From positions 39,941,614-40,005,613 of the forward strand of contig CM060323.1 in assembly GCA_030674155.1 (NCBI GenBank): DNA of 64,000 bases, in the 5' to 3' direction. The DNA is from Stramonita haemastoma (taxonomy: Eukaryota > Mollusca > Gastropoda > Neogastropoda > Muricidae). Both the position numbers and the translations under genes were made by a program. This document shows positions 10,639 through 24,100 of the stretch, in pieces. The stretch's first letter is position 1, and the number at the start of each line of letters is the position of its first letter. Under the pieces are notes generated by a model, which saw only the letters and a list, made by a program, of their open reading frames with translations, made no database searches and was not told the origin of the DNA.

Positions 10639-12538
10639 GTGGGATGGGTGGGTGAGGGGGTGGGAGAATGGTCACATATGCAAAAATCTATTGGTAAAAA
10701 ACCTCAGAGCCATAGCAGAGAAGAAATGAGCGCCCTCCCCCCCCCCCTCCTCACAAAAACAAAACCCGACTAAAAATATAAACACAAAAAGAGCATGAGA
10801 TATACATACAAGTGAATAATCATAAGTTGCTCAAAGGCACAAATTAAAGTACAGAGCTTTTCTTCAAAATAGTACATTGAAGTGGAACAAAATAATGATC
10901 AAATTTATGGAAAAAGAAGACTTGCTTTAACAACAATTTGTCAAGAAAAAAGCCCTCCTCACAACATGTTTAAATCTGTATTACAATCTCATAAAATTTA
11001 ATATTGTAAAAATAAGGTAGCTGATAGAAATCTCTAATACATCATCATTATAACACACTGTACACTGACTTTTCTGATATTCTGATTAAAGTTACCCCAC
11101 CAGTTACTTTCTCTTTAGATACTTCCATAACAAATATATATCATTTGAACAAATCAGTATATATGCTCCCCATCTCCACCATAAAATATAGAACAAATTT
11201 TTTAAAAAGATAAAGCAAAAGTCTTATAAAAACAAGTCCTGTTTAAAGACCAGAAGACAATAGGGGCCCTATCAAGGTTGAGAAAGCTCAATGCACAAAC
11301 AAAATATAACAGAAAAAGCCAACAAATTCAAAATGAACAATGAGGGGATGGGAGACAGGCTTCCATTTTGAAGCTGTTTCCACTTTGAAAATCTCTTAAT
11401 TAAAAGGTGATACAAACAACCAAAGACTTAAAATGAGAACAATTCAAGGGCAAAGTCTAGTTGAAATTTTGATAACAAGGCATTTTTTTCTTCTTAAAAG
11501 ATATGTTAACTCAGAGAATACAATACAATAATGTACATAAATACATATAAGCCAGTGGCTTGATTGTGTGCTCCAAGAGTAAAACATTAAACAATTTCAC
11601 TTGGCAGCGGGTATACATATCCCTTTAAATGTAAAGTAGTGCTTCCATATTCAGTTTTAAAATGATTAATGAAAAACAACATTGTAACCATTCATTTTGC
11701 TGCTGCATTTTGTGTGTATCAGCTATATCTTTTCTCAAAATTTAAGTTCTGCACAACACAATTTGTATAAATGGACAAAACTATAGTTATGAAAAAGTTT
11801 GGGAAAACAACCAAAACCAAAAAAAAGTTATGATGTTGTGTCCACTTCAAAGATATTACAGTGCTACACTAAGACTACTTTCATGAACCCTACTAGCATC
11901 TTTTCCTAAATCTTTGGACATGATGATTGAACACACCTGGCATTTTTGATAAATATATATCTGTCTTTTCCCTAAACAAAAAAACTACATTCACACACAT
12001 TCATTCATAGGCGTAGTTTACATTTTGTGATTATTGTACATACAAGTGAGTGAGTGAGTGATTGAGAGAGTGAGCTTATGTGTGTGTGTGCGTGCGTTCA
12101 TGCATGCGTGCATGCATGCGTGTGTGTGTGTGTATGTATATATGTTTGTGTGTATAAATTGACTGAGTCATGCATATTCAGCTAAGTAACATTTTTAAAC
12201 TGCCTGATTATGACTTCATTCTTATATTCCACTGAACAAATTTTTTTTTAAACTTTAAAAACAATACAAACAACAACAAAAACATAAAGGAAAAAAAACA
12301 ACACCATTTTTACCCCTGTGTAAAACACCTCTATACCAAACCAGCCAAGGTTATGAAAGTTGGTATCAATGCTGTCTTTACACAATGCAATGCCAGTAAA
12401 TGGTTCATCACCTCCAAACATAATACTGCATAAAATGCATGCAAGACAGCTGTAAAGTTTCAAGTACAAATACTTTGCAAGAATGAACATTTACCATCCA
12501 TATGTAAATGCCTGTCATTCCAAACTATCAAAACGAGC

Positions 12539-13140
12539 TCATTCATAATTCGTCTCGGGACGCCTCGTCTCTCTTCTTCCCTTCTTCTGCTTTGTGCTCC
12601 TTCTTTTCTCTTCTACTACTTTCTCTTTCTTCTCCTTTTCTCCTTTCTGTTCCTTCTTCTCTTTCTCCGCTTTCCCTTTTGGCTTCTTCTGCTCCTCTTC
12701 TACTTTCTCTTTTCCTGCCTTCTCCTCCTTCTCTTTTTCTCTCTCCTCTTTTTCTGCTTTCTCTTTCTCCTCCCTTTCCGCTTTCTCTTTCTTCTCCCTT
12801 TCTGCCTTTTCTTTCTCCTCCCTTTCCGCTTTCTCTTTCTTCTCCCTTTCTGCCTTCTCTTTCTTTTCCCTTTCTGCTTTCTCTTTCTTCTGTTCCTGTT
12901 CCGCTTTCTCTGCTTTGCGGATGGTGAGGGTGATGATGTTATACAGTTTGTCAGGGTCGGTCCACGGCCCCCAAGCGTTGACCACCTGGCCGTTGCTGTC
13001 CACTAGATACTTCCAGAAATTCCATTCAGGTTCGTGCCCTGATTTCTCTGTTGATGAAAAATGCATGTAAATGTGTGAGTAAGCACGTTCAGAGGAGGCA
13101 AAGTGATGTATGGGGAATAATATACACGAATGTGTGCATG

Positions 13141-13215
<75 letters not shown>

Positions 13216-13235
13216 TATATATATATATATATATA

Positions 13236-13276
<41 letters not shown>

Positions 13277-15690
13277 AATATAAGTAAAACACACAGTGAA
13301 AGTAAAACCACCAGCATATATGGTTCCCCAATATTTCGGCTTTCGCCTTCCTCAGGGGGTGTTTATTGCGATTGCGATTTATATAAATATATATTGTGTG
13401 TGTGTGTGTGAGTGTGTGTACGCACATACATGCATTCATGTACGTACAAATGAACTAATGAGGAAAAGACAAAGGACTGATGCAGCAGGGACAAAGAATA
13501 AAAAAACAAGCCTCTGGACTCACCACTTAGATACTTCCAAGCATCCAGTGCATCTGGCCCCTTGACATTGACTTTGGCAAACATGGGGAAATTGGCTCCA
13601 TACGTTTCAATGGCAAAGTCCAGGACATCCATGTTTGACTGGAAGAAGAAGAAACAGGACAATGTTACATTTCTGAAAAAAAAAAAAAACACCTTTCATG
13701 TTTAAATTTGTAGTGGGACTTTTTTTTTCACATACCTGGGGTAGAGTTTCAAGGTTCACCAATGGTGAGATTTTGTATATATGTGACCATTTTTGCCCAC
13801 CATGAAGGCTTTGCATTCTGACTTTGTGGATGTATGCAGGTATACTCTTGTTTTTGAAGAGAATTAAGGCATTGGCAGGTCTGCACTTGAAGTTGACCCG
13901 ATAGATCATAAAAAAATACCCATAGTTGAATTGATAGATCATAAAAATCCCCACCCTGAATTGACCAGACGCTGTCACCGAGATTTGAACCCACAACTCA
14001 TGAACCCACAGGATTGAAGTTGAATGGTCTTAACCACTCAGCTATGGCGTCCATCATAAGAATTTGCTTCAAAAAGAAAATCAACTTCTTAGAAAATAAA
14101 AAGCTGTAATAAAGAATCAACTTTTAAGACACTAAACAAATCTTTGCTTTTTAAACATCAACAAAAAAAAACCCAACCTAAAGATAGCATACTTAAATTT
14201 CATGTTGTTGCCTACTGCAGTAACTGTTATCCAAAGCAATGCACTGTATACTGCTTCTATTTATACTTAAGCCCAGTTGACCACAAAGGTCACACAAGTG
14301 CTTTCATTTCATCAAGAACAAAATTATCCAGAAGCCTTTTTTTTTTTTTTTTTTACATGATAAACATGTTGAAATCCTAAGATAACTATATACAAAGCTT
14401 GAAACTCCAGAATGCATTAAAACAATTTTCAGAAGTATATTACATGAAAAAACTGTCAAAATCTCAGGAAATCTTACAATAAAAAGCTTGAAACTCCAGA
14501 ATGCACTAAAAATGACACTAAAGCTGCTTTCTTGTCTGCTTATGATACAGGACCCATGAAGAAGTTCTACATTATTCAGCAGACAAGATATTTACTAGTT
14601 ATCAGGACTATATCATTTATTTAACACTTACCTTGATCTCCACTTCCGAGAAGGTCTAGAAATCACTTTATTCAACATCAGGTTGTTACAAAGAGATTCC
14701 ACTTTTTAAGAGTCTTAAATTCACATTGCAAATACTTTCCGCAAGGAAAGTAACAAAAGAATCTTTTCTTTTTAATCCCCCAAACTGAAAAAAAACACCC
14801 AATACTACTTAAGACAGCATTCCAGTCTGGGATGAAGTTAACCACAATAATATTCAAATCTAAAAGGTAAAGGTGTCCCATAACCTATGCGGTCATAGGG
14901 AAGCAAGGCATCAGATACCCCAGTTTCTCTAGGGGCAAGCATATTGAGGGTGGCACCCATCTCCTCTCCCTCACTGTTTTACCTTCCCTGACCCTAAAAA
15001 GGGCTGGTGCCCATTTACAGCTGAGTGACAGGGGACTGTACTGAAGCCAAGACATGCAAACGGTCACTCAACCAATTGATAACCATGCTCGATGCTGCTT
15101 AACCTTAGCTTGGGGAAAGCGAGTGCTCTGACCACTGAGCTAACCTGTCCCCTATTCAAATCTACAATAATAATTATGTCAAAGACAAAGGCATCAATAA
15201 AGAAAGTGTGCCTACCCCTGGCTCTTGTTGACCAAACTGGTTGCAAGGGAAGGCGAGAACGTTGAATTTGTTTGTGTCCTCCAGCAGCTCTTGCAGCCGT
15301 ACAAAGGACTTGTAGTGCTTGTCTGTGTAGCCGCACTGACTGGCCACATTCACCACCAGAGACACCTGAACACACACACACACACATACATGCACGCATG
15401 CACGCACGTGCATACACACACACACATCTTTAGATAGATGGCTTGATGGAAAAAAGCAGATCGCTGCTTACTCAATGTACCATCTGGAAATAAAAATTTG
15501 ATTGATTGATGATTGATTGATTGACACATGATACACTCACACAGACATGTGCACATACACAAAAAAATGACATATGCTAATAATAATAATAATGGAATCT
15601 ATAGCGCTGTATCTTGCCAAAACAAATCAAAGCACCTGTATTCAACTTATTCTAACACATGAACAATAAACAGTTTTCACAAATTCAAAT

Positions 15691-15735
<45 letters not shown>

Positions 15736-16367
15736 ACACACACACACACACACACACTGCAGTTGTTGATGGCAGGGACAGATATGAGACGAAGCAGGAG
15801 GGGAAAATCTTAGGTTTGGAATAAATTGTCTTCAGACTGGATTTAATAAAAGTGTCATAAGTGGGCTTTTGGTGAAGGGAGAGATGGAGGTAGTTCCAGA
15901 TCGATGGACAAGAAATAGAGAAAGAAGGCAAGACAGACAGAGACAGACAGATAGACAGACAGAGACACAGACAGAGACAGAAAGAGATGGTTTTCTGTCA
16001 ACTGCTTATAAAGCCTTGACAATGAGGGATAGGGGTGGAGAGAGGGTAACAATTTACATATATGGCAGTACCAAAACTAGGAGTAAAAACACAAGCACAT
16101 TGCCATCTCCATCAACTTTTTAGACCAAAGAAAAAATAGACATGATCATTACCAAACTTTCCAATCTAAATGATGCAAACTTAAGCAGTCAGACAGACGC
16201 ACCTTTCCTCTGTACTCCTCCAGAGAAACTATGTTCTCATAGATGTCCATGACGGTGAAAGAATAAAAGTCCAATTCTCCAGACGTTCCGGAACAATGGA
16301 TATCAAACATCATATTAAACCACACACAAAGCGATAAATATATTGCCTGCTTCATCATTGTGACCAT
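12539..16367 (-). CDS. GPx7/8-type secretory-pathway thiol peroxidase with K/E-rich tail
   Basis: Four exons on the minus strand: 16203-16367, 15216-15365, 13524-13638 and 12539-13047, all with GT-AG junctions and matching phases, giving 312 residues. Family members reduce peroxides in the secretory pathway; GPx7/8 work with protein disulfide isomerases in the ER. An N-terminal hydrophobic segment (about residues 7-25) looks like a signal peptide or anchor. The GPx core follows: [14 protein letters not shown] with peroxidatic Cys at about 66, [11 protein letters not shown] with Gln at about 98, and WNFWKYL with Trp/Asn at about 152-153. Cys replaces Sec. QQEP and the lack of the usual dimer loop favour GPx7/8. 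The family is normally about 190-210 residues; here a Lys/Glu tail fills about 189-312, with 8-residue [12 protein letters not shown] repeats, and ends in ETNYE rather than a KDEL-like signal. Start chosen at MVTMMKQ, upstream of the hydrophobic stretch. Confidence 0.9.
12560..12910 (-). repeat. 24-bp coding tandem repeat in the GPx C-terminal tail
   Basis: Within the last GPx exon, 24-base units (eight codons) encode [16 protein letters not shown] repeats, about six in order, followed by less regular K/E/Q-rich sequence. There is no stop codon or frameshift. Confidence 0.85.
13149..13275. repeat. TG then AT microsatellite in GPx intron
   Basis: A TG tract (13149-13213) followed by AT/TA repeats, about 100 bases from the GPx last-exon acceptor. 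Confidence 0.95.
13743..14055 (-). repeat. SINE-D, tRNA-derived, full-length-like copy
   Basis: Read on the minus strand this starts with a tRNA-like A box (TAGCTGAGTGGTTAAGACC) and a B box (GGGTTCAAATCTCGG), followed by the family body. Related sequence occurs at about 41935-42125, 44280-44660, 48030-48130, 48960-49080 and 60610-60990. It lies in a GPx intron. Confidence 0.75.
14862..15153 (-). repeat. SINE-B, tRNA-derived
   Basis: A full copy on the minus strand: a head resembling GATAGCTCAGTGGTCAGAGC, a body, and a tail of ACCTTTACC-type repeats. It lies in the GPx intron only about 60 bases from exon 2. Further copies or fragments are at 2896-3229, 7828-7981, 37244-37531, 48604-48895 and 54094-54706. 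Confidence 0.75.
15690..15760. repeat. CA microsatellite in GPx intron
   Basis: A CA tract with one CCA interruption. Confidence 0.95.
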
Positions 16368-16885
16368 CGATACGTTGATCGAACACTTTGTGACTCACTG
16401 TTGCCTTGGCTTTGGCCTAGGGCTAAGCTTGTAGTACACTTGTACAAGTTTGTGTTTTAGGTGGGTTTCTGGTTTCGGTTTTTCAATCAGTCAATCTAAA
16501 CAATTAAGACGTGCTTGAAATCTGTCATCAAGATTACACAAAATGCATTCAACAGACTGTATGCAGACCGATGAGAAAGCCAAATAATAACCAGGTTCAA
16601 ATGCGTAACCGCATTCAAAAGCTTTTTCTGTGTGTCCACAGTTGAATCCTTGTTTCGCTTTTCTTATTGTGCCACGACTCCCTACTGTACACCGGAAAGA
16701 CCAATATCTCGCGAGAATTGTCGAGAACTCTAAGCTTATGGAGACGCTGTGTATAGAAACGGAAAGGGACCAATCATTGTCAGCTGTCTCAAAACTATTG
16801 GCCAATCACCAACAGCGGTAAGATTGAATATTTCGATGACTGGAAGTTGGACGCTACTTGTCTGAACTTGCTCAAGAGAGAAAAG
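16368..16885. promoter_or_regulatory. Bidirectional promoter between GPx and CDC20
   Basis: Only about 500 bases separate the GPx start codon from the apparent CDC20 5' UTR donor at 16885/16886. The interval holds three CCAAT boxes (16701-16705, 16770-16774, 16802-16806, the last inside the palindrome ATTGGCCAAT) and a TCTCGCGAGA palindrome at 16707-16716. Multiple CCAAT boxes bound by NF-Y are typical of G2/M genes such as CDC20. The TCTCGCGAGA motif is known from TATA-less, often bidirectional promoters. The transcription starts themselves are not visible. Confidence 0.6.
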
Positions 16886-18141
16886 GTAATGATTATTTTT
16901 AAAAGGTATGCGATCCACCTCAATAAAAAAACAGTAGATAGCTTCGTTAGGTCTCATTCTTCGGGATTTGGTTTGGATTACTGTAAAACGAGTAGGCAGC
17001 ATGATTGTGTATCAGTGTGTGTCTGTGTATGATCTAGGCCTAGCCTTCTGCTACAACTGCAGTTCTGACAGTTGTGCTGGTTCAAGTTGTACTAAATGAA
17101 AGAGCAGTGATGTAATTTGCAAAGCATTATGGTCTGCTTTGTTTTGTTTTTTTCTCTTGTATTTACATGACCAAAGTCAGTTTGCTAATCAAAGCTGATC
17201 CATCTAGACTAGTAGCAGTAACAGAACGGAGATATTGTTCTGTGGCTGGTGTGCCACAATGCAAACCAGGGCCTAATTAATTTAAACCAGCACCTTGATT
17301 TAAAATTTGTGATCAGGATTTGAGGCGTTGTTTAATTAATTATACACAACTTAGGGCCTAAGCCGATTTGGCTTTTGATGCCTCAAGAGTTTCTAATCTT
17401 TTTCTGTCTTCACTGAGGTTTTCTTTTTTCTATGTTCATTGTTGGTCTTGCTCAGTCTCTTCTTGTTAAAGTCATACTCAGACTTAGGCTAGGCCTATGG
17501 TATTTCATACTATACAAACTTGTTATCAATTTATTGTCTATAAAGTTTAACATAAGGTTCTTGAAGGTATATAGTAGGTGCACATTTGATATTAATTCAA
17601 TACTTGTTAGACTGTTCCAATTATTAATCTATTGCTAAAGCATGTTTTTATATGATCATGATGTGAAAGTCATGCTCCCTTTGTGTGTGTGTGTGTGTGT
17701 GTATGTGTTTCTGTGTGTGTATGTGTTTCTGTGTGTGTATGTGACTGTATGTCACTATGTGTGTCACTGTGTGTGTGTGTCACTCTGTGTGTGTGTGTGT
17801 GTGTATGTATGTGTGTGGGTGTGTCACTCTATGTGTGTGTGTGAGAGAGAGAGAGAGAGGTATTCTCTCTATAATTATAATAGGACAGTAAAAATCAAAC
17901 AGTCACTGGGTCAGAGATTCATTGTTTCAGTGACAGATATCCAAACACATTTAAGTCTGATGTAGTGATTACCCCTCTCAGTCTCACTGTTTACGTGCTA
18001 TGTTAATGTTAGGCAGGTGATTTTCCCATCTAACGGCATCTTCCTTTGTGTTCAATTTAATACTAATCACCAAAGCATAATTTTATGGTCTTTTGAAAAG
18101 TTTTTTTTTGGTAAGAAAATCATATTATTTTCAAATTTCAG

Positions 18142-21100
18142 ATGTCCCATTTTGATTTGGAGAATGAAATGAAAAGTGCTCTGAGAATGGATGCTCCACT
18201 TACACGAGGGCCACAGATGAAGTGGCAGCAAAAAAGTGCAGACAATGGAAATTTGTCTCTAAACTCTTCTGCTGCTAATGTCAGTCTGGTGTCATCAAAT
18301 AAAACCCCAATGAAAATGGCAAACCTCTCTACTTCACAGTCTAAAACACCATCATCTCAAGAAACAGGAAGGAAAACTCCAAAATCAGGTATGTTTAAAT
18401 GTGAAAGGAAGTAGTAAGAATTCAAATGAAATGAAAACTAAAGTTAATTTGATGAACATCTTTGTAACATTTTTATATGAATTGTTAGTAAATAGACATA
18501 TAATAAACAGATAAAATTTCCGATGTAATTATGTACCTAATATTGTAATAAACTTATAAGGTAATGTTCAACTTCTTTTTCTTGTGGTCTTCACTACTTC
18601 AGTGACTTCACTTCTTTTTTCTATTCCTGTCTCAGTTTCTGTCTCTTCCATCTCCATGTCTGTCTCTCTCTCCCTCATTACTATATGATCCTGGTCTGTG
18701 TGTGTGTTTGTTTTTAATGTGGAAATTAAGCTTTATCATTGTGCTTTGCTCCTCATTTTCTTCAATAGTCAAGCAATATTAAACAAATAAAACAGAATGA
18801 AATTGAAATTGTCATTTAAGTTCCAATAAGATGCACAACCTGTTCTTTGAAATGGTAAATTATATACACTTTTATAATCATATAAAAATACAATAGTGGA
18901 CAGTATTAGTAGTATCTTTTTTTCTTTTTCTTTTTTGGTTTTAAAAGATCTATGGATTGCAGTCTTTCATATAAGTGCAAACTTATACATAATAACATAT
19001 ACTTGGATTTGGAGATCTTTGTTATCCAGAATGTGTCTCTTATACACAATACATTTTGCTCTACTTTGAAGGTACCAGGTCCAAAACTCCGAAAAAGACC
19101 CCAACAGCTGGTGATCGTTTCATTCCCAACCGCACCACAACCCAGTTTGATGTGAGTCACTTCAAACTGATGCAGAAGGCCCAGGGAGAGAGCGGGGCTC
19201 AGGAGATGATGAGCCCCTCACAGGCAGAGTACCAGAGGCTGATGAGTGAAAACCTCAGTGGAGATGTTCTCTCCCACAGAATTTTGTCTTATAAGGAAAA
19301 AGCTCCTTCAGCACCTGAAGGTATGCCATTTTTTTCATGTGTGTTTCAAATATATCTTATGGTTCTTTGTGAACTAATCCTTTTTTTTCTTTTTTTTTAA
19401 ATTGTAGCATTACAGCTACCTGTAGTGACACTTTATATTAATCAGCATGCTGAGGCTACTCATAGAATGCCATGGTGTTGCTATGGATTTAACTGAAATG
19501 CTGTTAAATGTTACTTAATACTAGAATTGATCACTATCACTGTATCAGCACACTGATGTACATATCATTCATGAAGATGTGCTGTTAGTGTTACATGTGC
19601 TCAAGATGTTATAAGTTGATGCCAGAATTTTGTAGCATACAAAATTGCAAAGATAATTTATAAAAGGGTTGTATACCATGATATAGGCACAGGTCACAAT
19701 CATATTTCTGTTAGTTTTTTAAATGTTTGGCCAGGAATTTATTGCTATTTTTAAAGTTGATGCCACAGTTTACCAGTGCACTGATGTAAAAGGAAGGTTA
19801 TCACAGGAAATTAGCAAGCTAATGATAGTTTCAAAATCAAAATATGTTGCACCAAGGTACCCAGCTGATGATGTCCTGTTTTCATGTGTGGATGGCACTG
19901 ATTTATCAGTGTATTGTATAAATCATTATAAGGGGTGTTGTCACTGGTCAGTGATGCTGATGGTCAATGTGATGTGTTACTGCAGGTCACCAGGGCTGTT
20001 TGAGAGTTTTGTATAGTACAACAAAAGCACCAGCCAGTGCAAAGAAGACCATTCGACATATTCCTCAAGTTCCAGAACGTATCTTGGATGCTCCAGAGAT
20101 TCTGGATGACTATTGTAAGTCTGATTGTCCAGGTATATTCTTCATATGTGAACAGAAAATGTGTCATTGTTCCAGTATCTTATATTTCTGTTAACTGCAA
20201 GCAGCTCTGTGCTATGAAAGCAAGCTGAAACTTTAATGGTTTATTCCAGTAGTACTTTGTTTAGCATGTTGAGCATTTTATGCCAGTGTAGCTCCTTGTT
20301 TATCTTGTTTTGGCTTTTGGCTTTTTTGTTTTAATCTTGATTTTGAAAAGAAAAAATAGCATTTCACTTGTTTGGTTTACAGATATTAAGGTGTGGTATG
20401 AAAGATCAATTTGAAAGATCCATGACAAATGGAATGTAGAAAGGTACACTGTGAAAGAAGAAATTGAGAGTCCTATGCTTTCACATATCTCAGTTGTTAG
20501 AAAATCATTTAAATATTCAGCTATTCCATGACATCCTCTCAAACTGGTATGAGAATATTTTAATCTAAAAGATATCTTTGCTGAAATGATAAGCAACAGA
20601 AAAGATTACTAAAGAAGACAGAGTTGTATATTTTATACTGTCACAACAGAAAGATTTGTTTTGCTTTCCAGACTTAAATCTGCTGGACTGGTCGGCGACC
20701 AACCAGCTGGCTGTGTGCCTAGGAGGCAGCGTGTATCTGTGGAATGCTTCGACAGGAGATATCCAGCAGCTGATGCAGATGGAGGGGCCAGAGGAATACA
20801 TCGGCTCTGTGTCTTGGATCAAGGAGGGCAACTACCTGGCTGTGGGCACCAGCAATGGGGAAGTAGAGGTCAGTCTGGTTTGTCTGCTTTTAAATTTATT
20901 CGTTTATTTCTGTTGTTGTTTTTTGGCATTGTGAACGCATTTGAAAGCACTTTTATTATCATTAAATGTGAGTATGAACAAATACTTGCACAATATTGAA
21001 ACTGTTTGCAAGAGGGTGGGTGGAGTGTTGAGCAAGGCTGGAGGTAATGGATCAGTCCAGAAAGCAAGAGGTCCTTGGTTCAAATTTCATTTTATTTGGA

Positions 21101-24100
21101 GTCTAAATGTTTTTCCTCATTTGATAAGAACAGCTCAGATCCACACACAGTGAGACCTGTTGTGCCTGTCATGCAGTTTAGTACAGCACAGTACAAAATG
21201 ATAAATATCTTTATATATCTTTGTAGAAACTAACTAAAAAAAAAACAACTCCCATGCCATGCTTTTGGTAGATTTGTTAATGATAAGATTTACTCTATGA
21301 GAAAAACTACAATTTCACTCCTGTCCAGGTTTTGCTGTCAAAGTATTTGTTATCCAGTTTCATATCCTCGTCTGGTCATAGTCGTTGATGTAGAAAGTTC
21401 CCCCTCCTCAAAGCATGTGCCACAGACAAACAGAGAAGATAAAGCCAATTGGCAGGAAGGGTTAATAATGAAAACAAAGCATCAAAACAAATACACTATT
21501 CATCCATTTGTTCTGAATGTTTGGTCAGGTGTGGGATGTCACTCAGCAAAAAAGACTTCGCAGTATGTCCGGGCATTCATCTCGGGTAGGCGCTCTCTCT
21601 TGGAACTCATATATTCTCAGCAGGTAAGTGCACTGTTCAAAAGTTATCAAAGGTGTTATCTTTTAATAAGATAGTGATTGTATTGCCTTTGAAAGAAAAT
21701 CATACTGATACACACTGACTAGTATAATATTGGATCAAGTGTTATATCTGGGTATGTTGCTGTGCGTTCTTTTAAATGTTCAGCTATCATTTGACATGTG
21801 ATTTATTGTAACAGATGTTCTTGTGACCTTTTGAAAAAACTGGCTTTATTTTTTTTTCAAGTTCTAATTCACTTGTAAATTATATGTTACAGTCAGACCA
21901 AAGCTCAAGTGTACAAATGACATCGTTTAAATTTTCAGCGGAAGTCGCAGTGGCAACATCCATCACCACGATGTGCGGGTTGCAGACCATCATGTGGGCA
22001 CGCTGAGCGCTCATTCACAGGAGGTGTGTGGGCTGCGGTGGTCACCGGACGGCAAGTACCTGGCCAGCGGAGCCAACGACAATCTCCTATGTGTGTGGGC
22101 TGCCCAGACATCTGGGGGGGTCACCACTCAGCCTCTCCATACTTTTTCACAGCATCAAGCGGCTGTCAAGGTACTGCTGCAAGCTGAGTGATATTGTACA
22201 GGTCTGAAAGTGTTTGTGGTCAACCGCATGCATGTTTCCTGTTCAGACAACAAACTTTTTTGCAGGGTACTGATGTTTCCTGTCAGTCATGTCTTTCCCA
22301 CCTTCTGTAAGACTGTAAGATGCAAGCCATGAGTTAGCCCTTAAACGTAACTATAGCCATTGAAAATGCATAGCCAGTGAAAGTGACCATACTGGACATT
22401 ACAGAAAACTGTATTTTTACAGGATTTGTTATGTTCTGAAATTGTAAGAATGTAGGGTCTCCTACACATATGAATGTAGGGTCTCCTACACATATATATA
22501 TATATATATGCAGAAGTATGCTGTCATATGGGTGTGTTTTTTTGGTTGGCTTTTTTTTTTGTTATCAGACACAATTGTCAAAAGATAAAGCTTCAAATTG
22601 TAAGAAAGTTTTGCCAGTGGCTCCAATCACGACAGGGGTGTGTTTTTCATCACAAAAGTTTTGGGTTTTTTAATGGAAATATTAAGATTTGTTATCTGTT
22701 ACGTTTTTTTCTCCCAAGGGTTGAAATAAAAAGGGGGGGGGGGGGGGGGAGGTTGTTTACGGCTAAAACTAAACTTTTGGATTGTGGTGAATGTAAACAT
22801 ATGGTAAATAAGCTATGAGTATGTTTTGAGGGGGTTGTTTTTTTCATGTCAAGACTGGACAACAGGTCACAGGAAATGAATTGACTCATTGGGTCATTCT
22901 CAGAAACATGTGAGGTATGATAGTGACCTACTTTACACATCTGCCATTTGGCTGAATTAAGTTTAAAATTGTGGTGAATGCTGTTTACTGGTTGTGTTTA
23001 ATTTAAAAAAAATAAAATTTAAATGTTTTTATGACCATTTGTGTTTTTGCTTTTAAATATTGTGAATTTATTTCACCAAATTGCTCATTCCAACATGGCG
23101 GATTTGTGACATTTTGGTGCATACTTTATTCAGATTGTTCTTCTGACTTGAAAGACTGCTAATTTGAAACACAACTTGTATTAAAGTAATGCCCAGATGT
23201 TGTTTCAAGTTCCCTAGAAGAAAAATTAAACTTTCTTTGTCATGGACATTAAATAGAGAGCAGATTAAAAGCTTGTTGCGGTTGTGACGTTGGTTTCCCA
23301 AAGTAGGCCCAATTTTAACAATTTACTCAGAAAGAACTATATGTTATCATCAACACATTATAGCCACAAGGGATGAATTAAACTGTTAACAGTATAAAGA
23401 AAACATTGTTTTTGATCAGCTGGAGCTCCTATCCTCGTAAATTGCTTGAAACCCCAGATGACCAACATGGTTTCCCTTTTTTCATGTCACAACCAAACGA
23501 TGTAATTCTGTTGCAAAATCCGGCACATTCTTTCACTGACCGAGATTTTCAGGTAGGTACTTCATCTTGACCTTAAATATCTCTGACACATACTTTTTCC
23601 CGCCAAAGGAGTATCGCGATGCTATAATTAGAGTTCCAGTCTTTGGTTTCTCCCAGCTTTTTCATGTCACAACCAAACGCAGCATTTGATCAATAATAAT
23701 ATTGATTGATATATCACTTTAATTACATAAATCAATGTAGATGATGTTAACAGAATGCATTGTTTCTAATTTAAGATGGTGTTGTTTTTTTCCATTTGTG
23801 TTTAAATTGCTACACTTGGGTGATTTGTGGTTTTGAAGGGTGTGGTTTCCATGTCACAACCAAACGGTTTCCATGTTACATCCGTAACAAAAAAATCTAA
23901 CTCTAAAATGACAAATTAGTATAAATAATGTCAATAGAATGCATTGTTTCTAATTTAAGATGGTGGGTTTTTTTTCAATTTGTGTTTAAATTGCTTCACT
24001 TCAGTGATTTGTGGGTTTTGAGGGGTGTGGTTTCCATGTCACAACCAAACGGTTTCCATGTCACAACCAAACGGTTTCCATGTCACAACCATAACAGATC

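Larger units (their letters stand above)
8070..12538 (-). other. 3' flank or long 3' UTR of the GPx gene
   Basis: AT-rich sequence with no coding gene seen. It contains poly-A, a GACA tetranucleotide tract (about 8396-8431), a 36-bp minisatellite (about 9118-9650), an 18-bp minisatellite (about 10335-10425) and a TG tract (about 10567-10637). Open frames across these are repeat artefacts. Confidence 0.5.

Noticed and set aside
12594..13070. Plus-strand open frame of 158 codons rich in Ser and Phe.
   Set aside because: Antisense shadow of the Lys/Glu-rich GPx exon.
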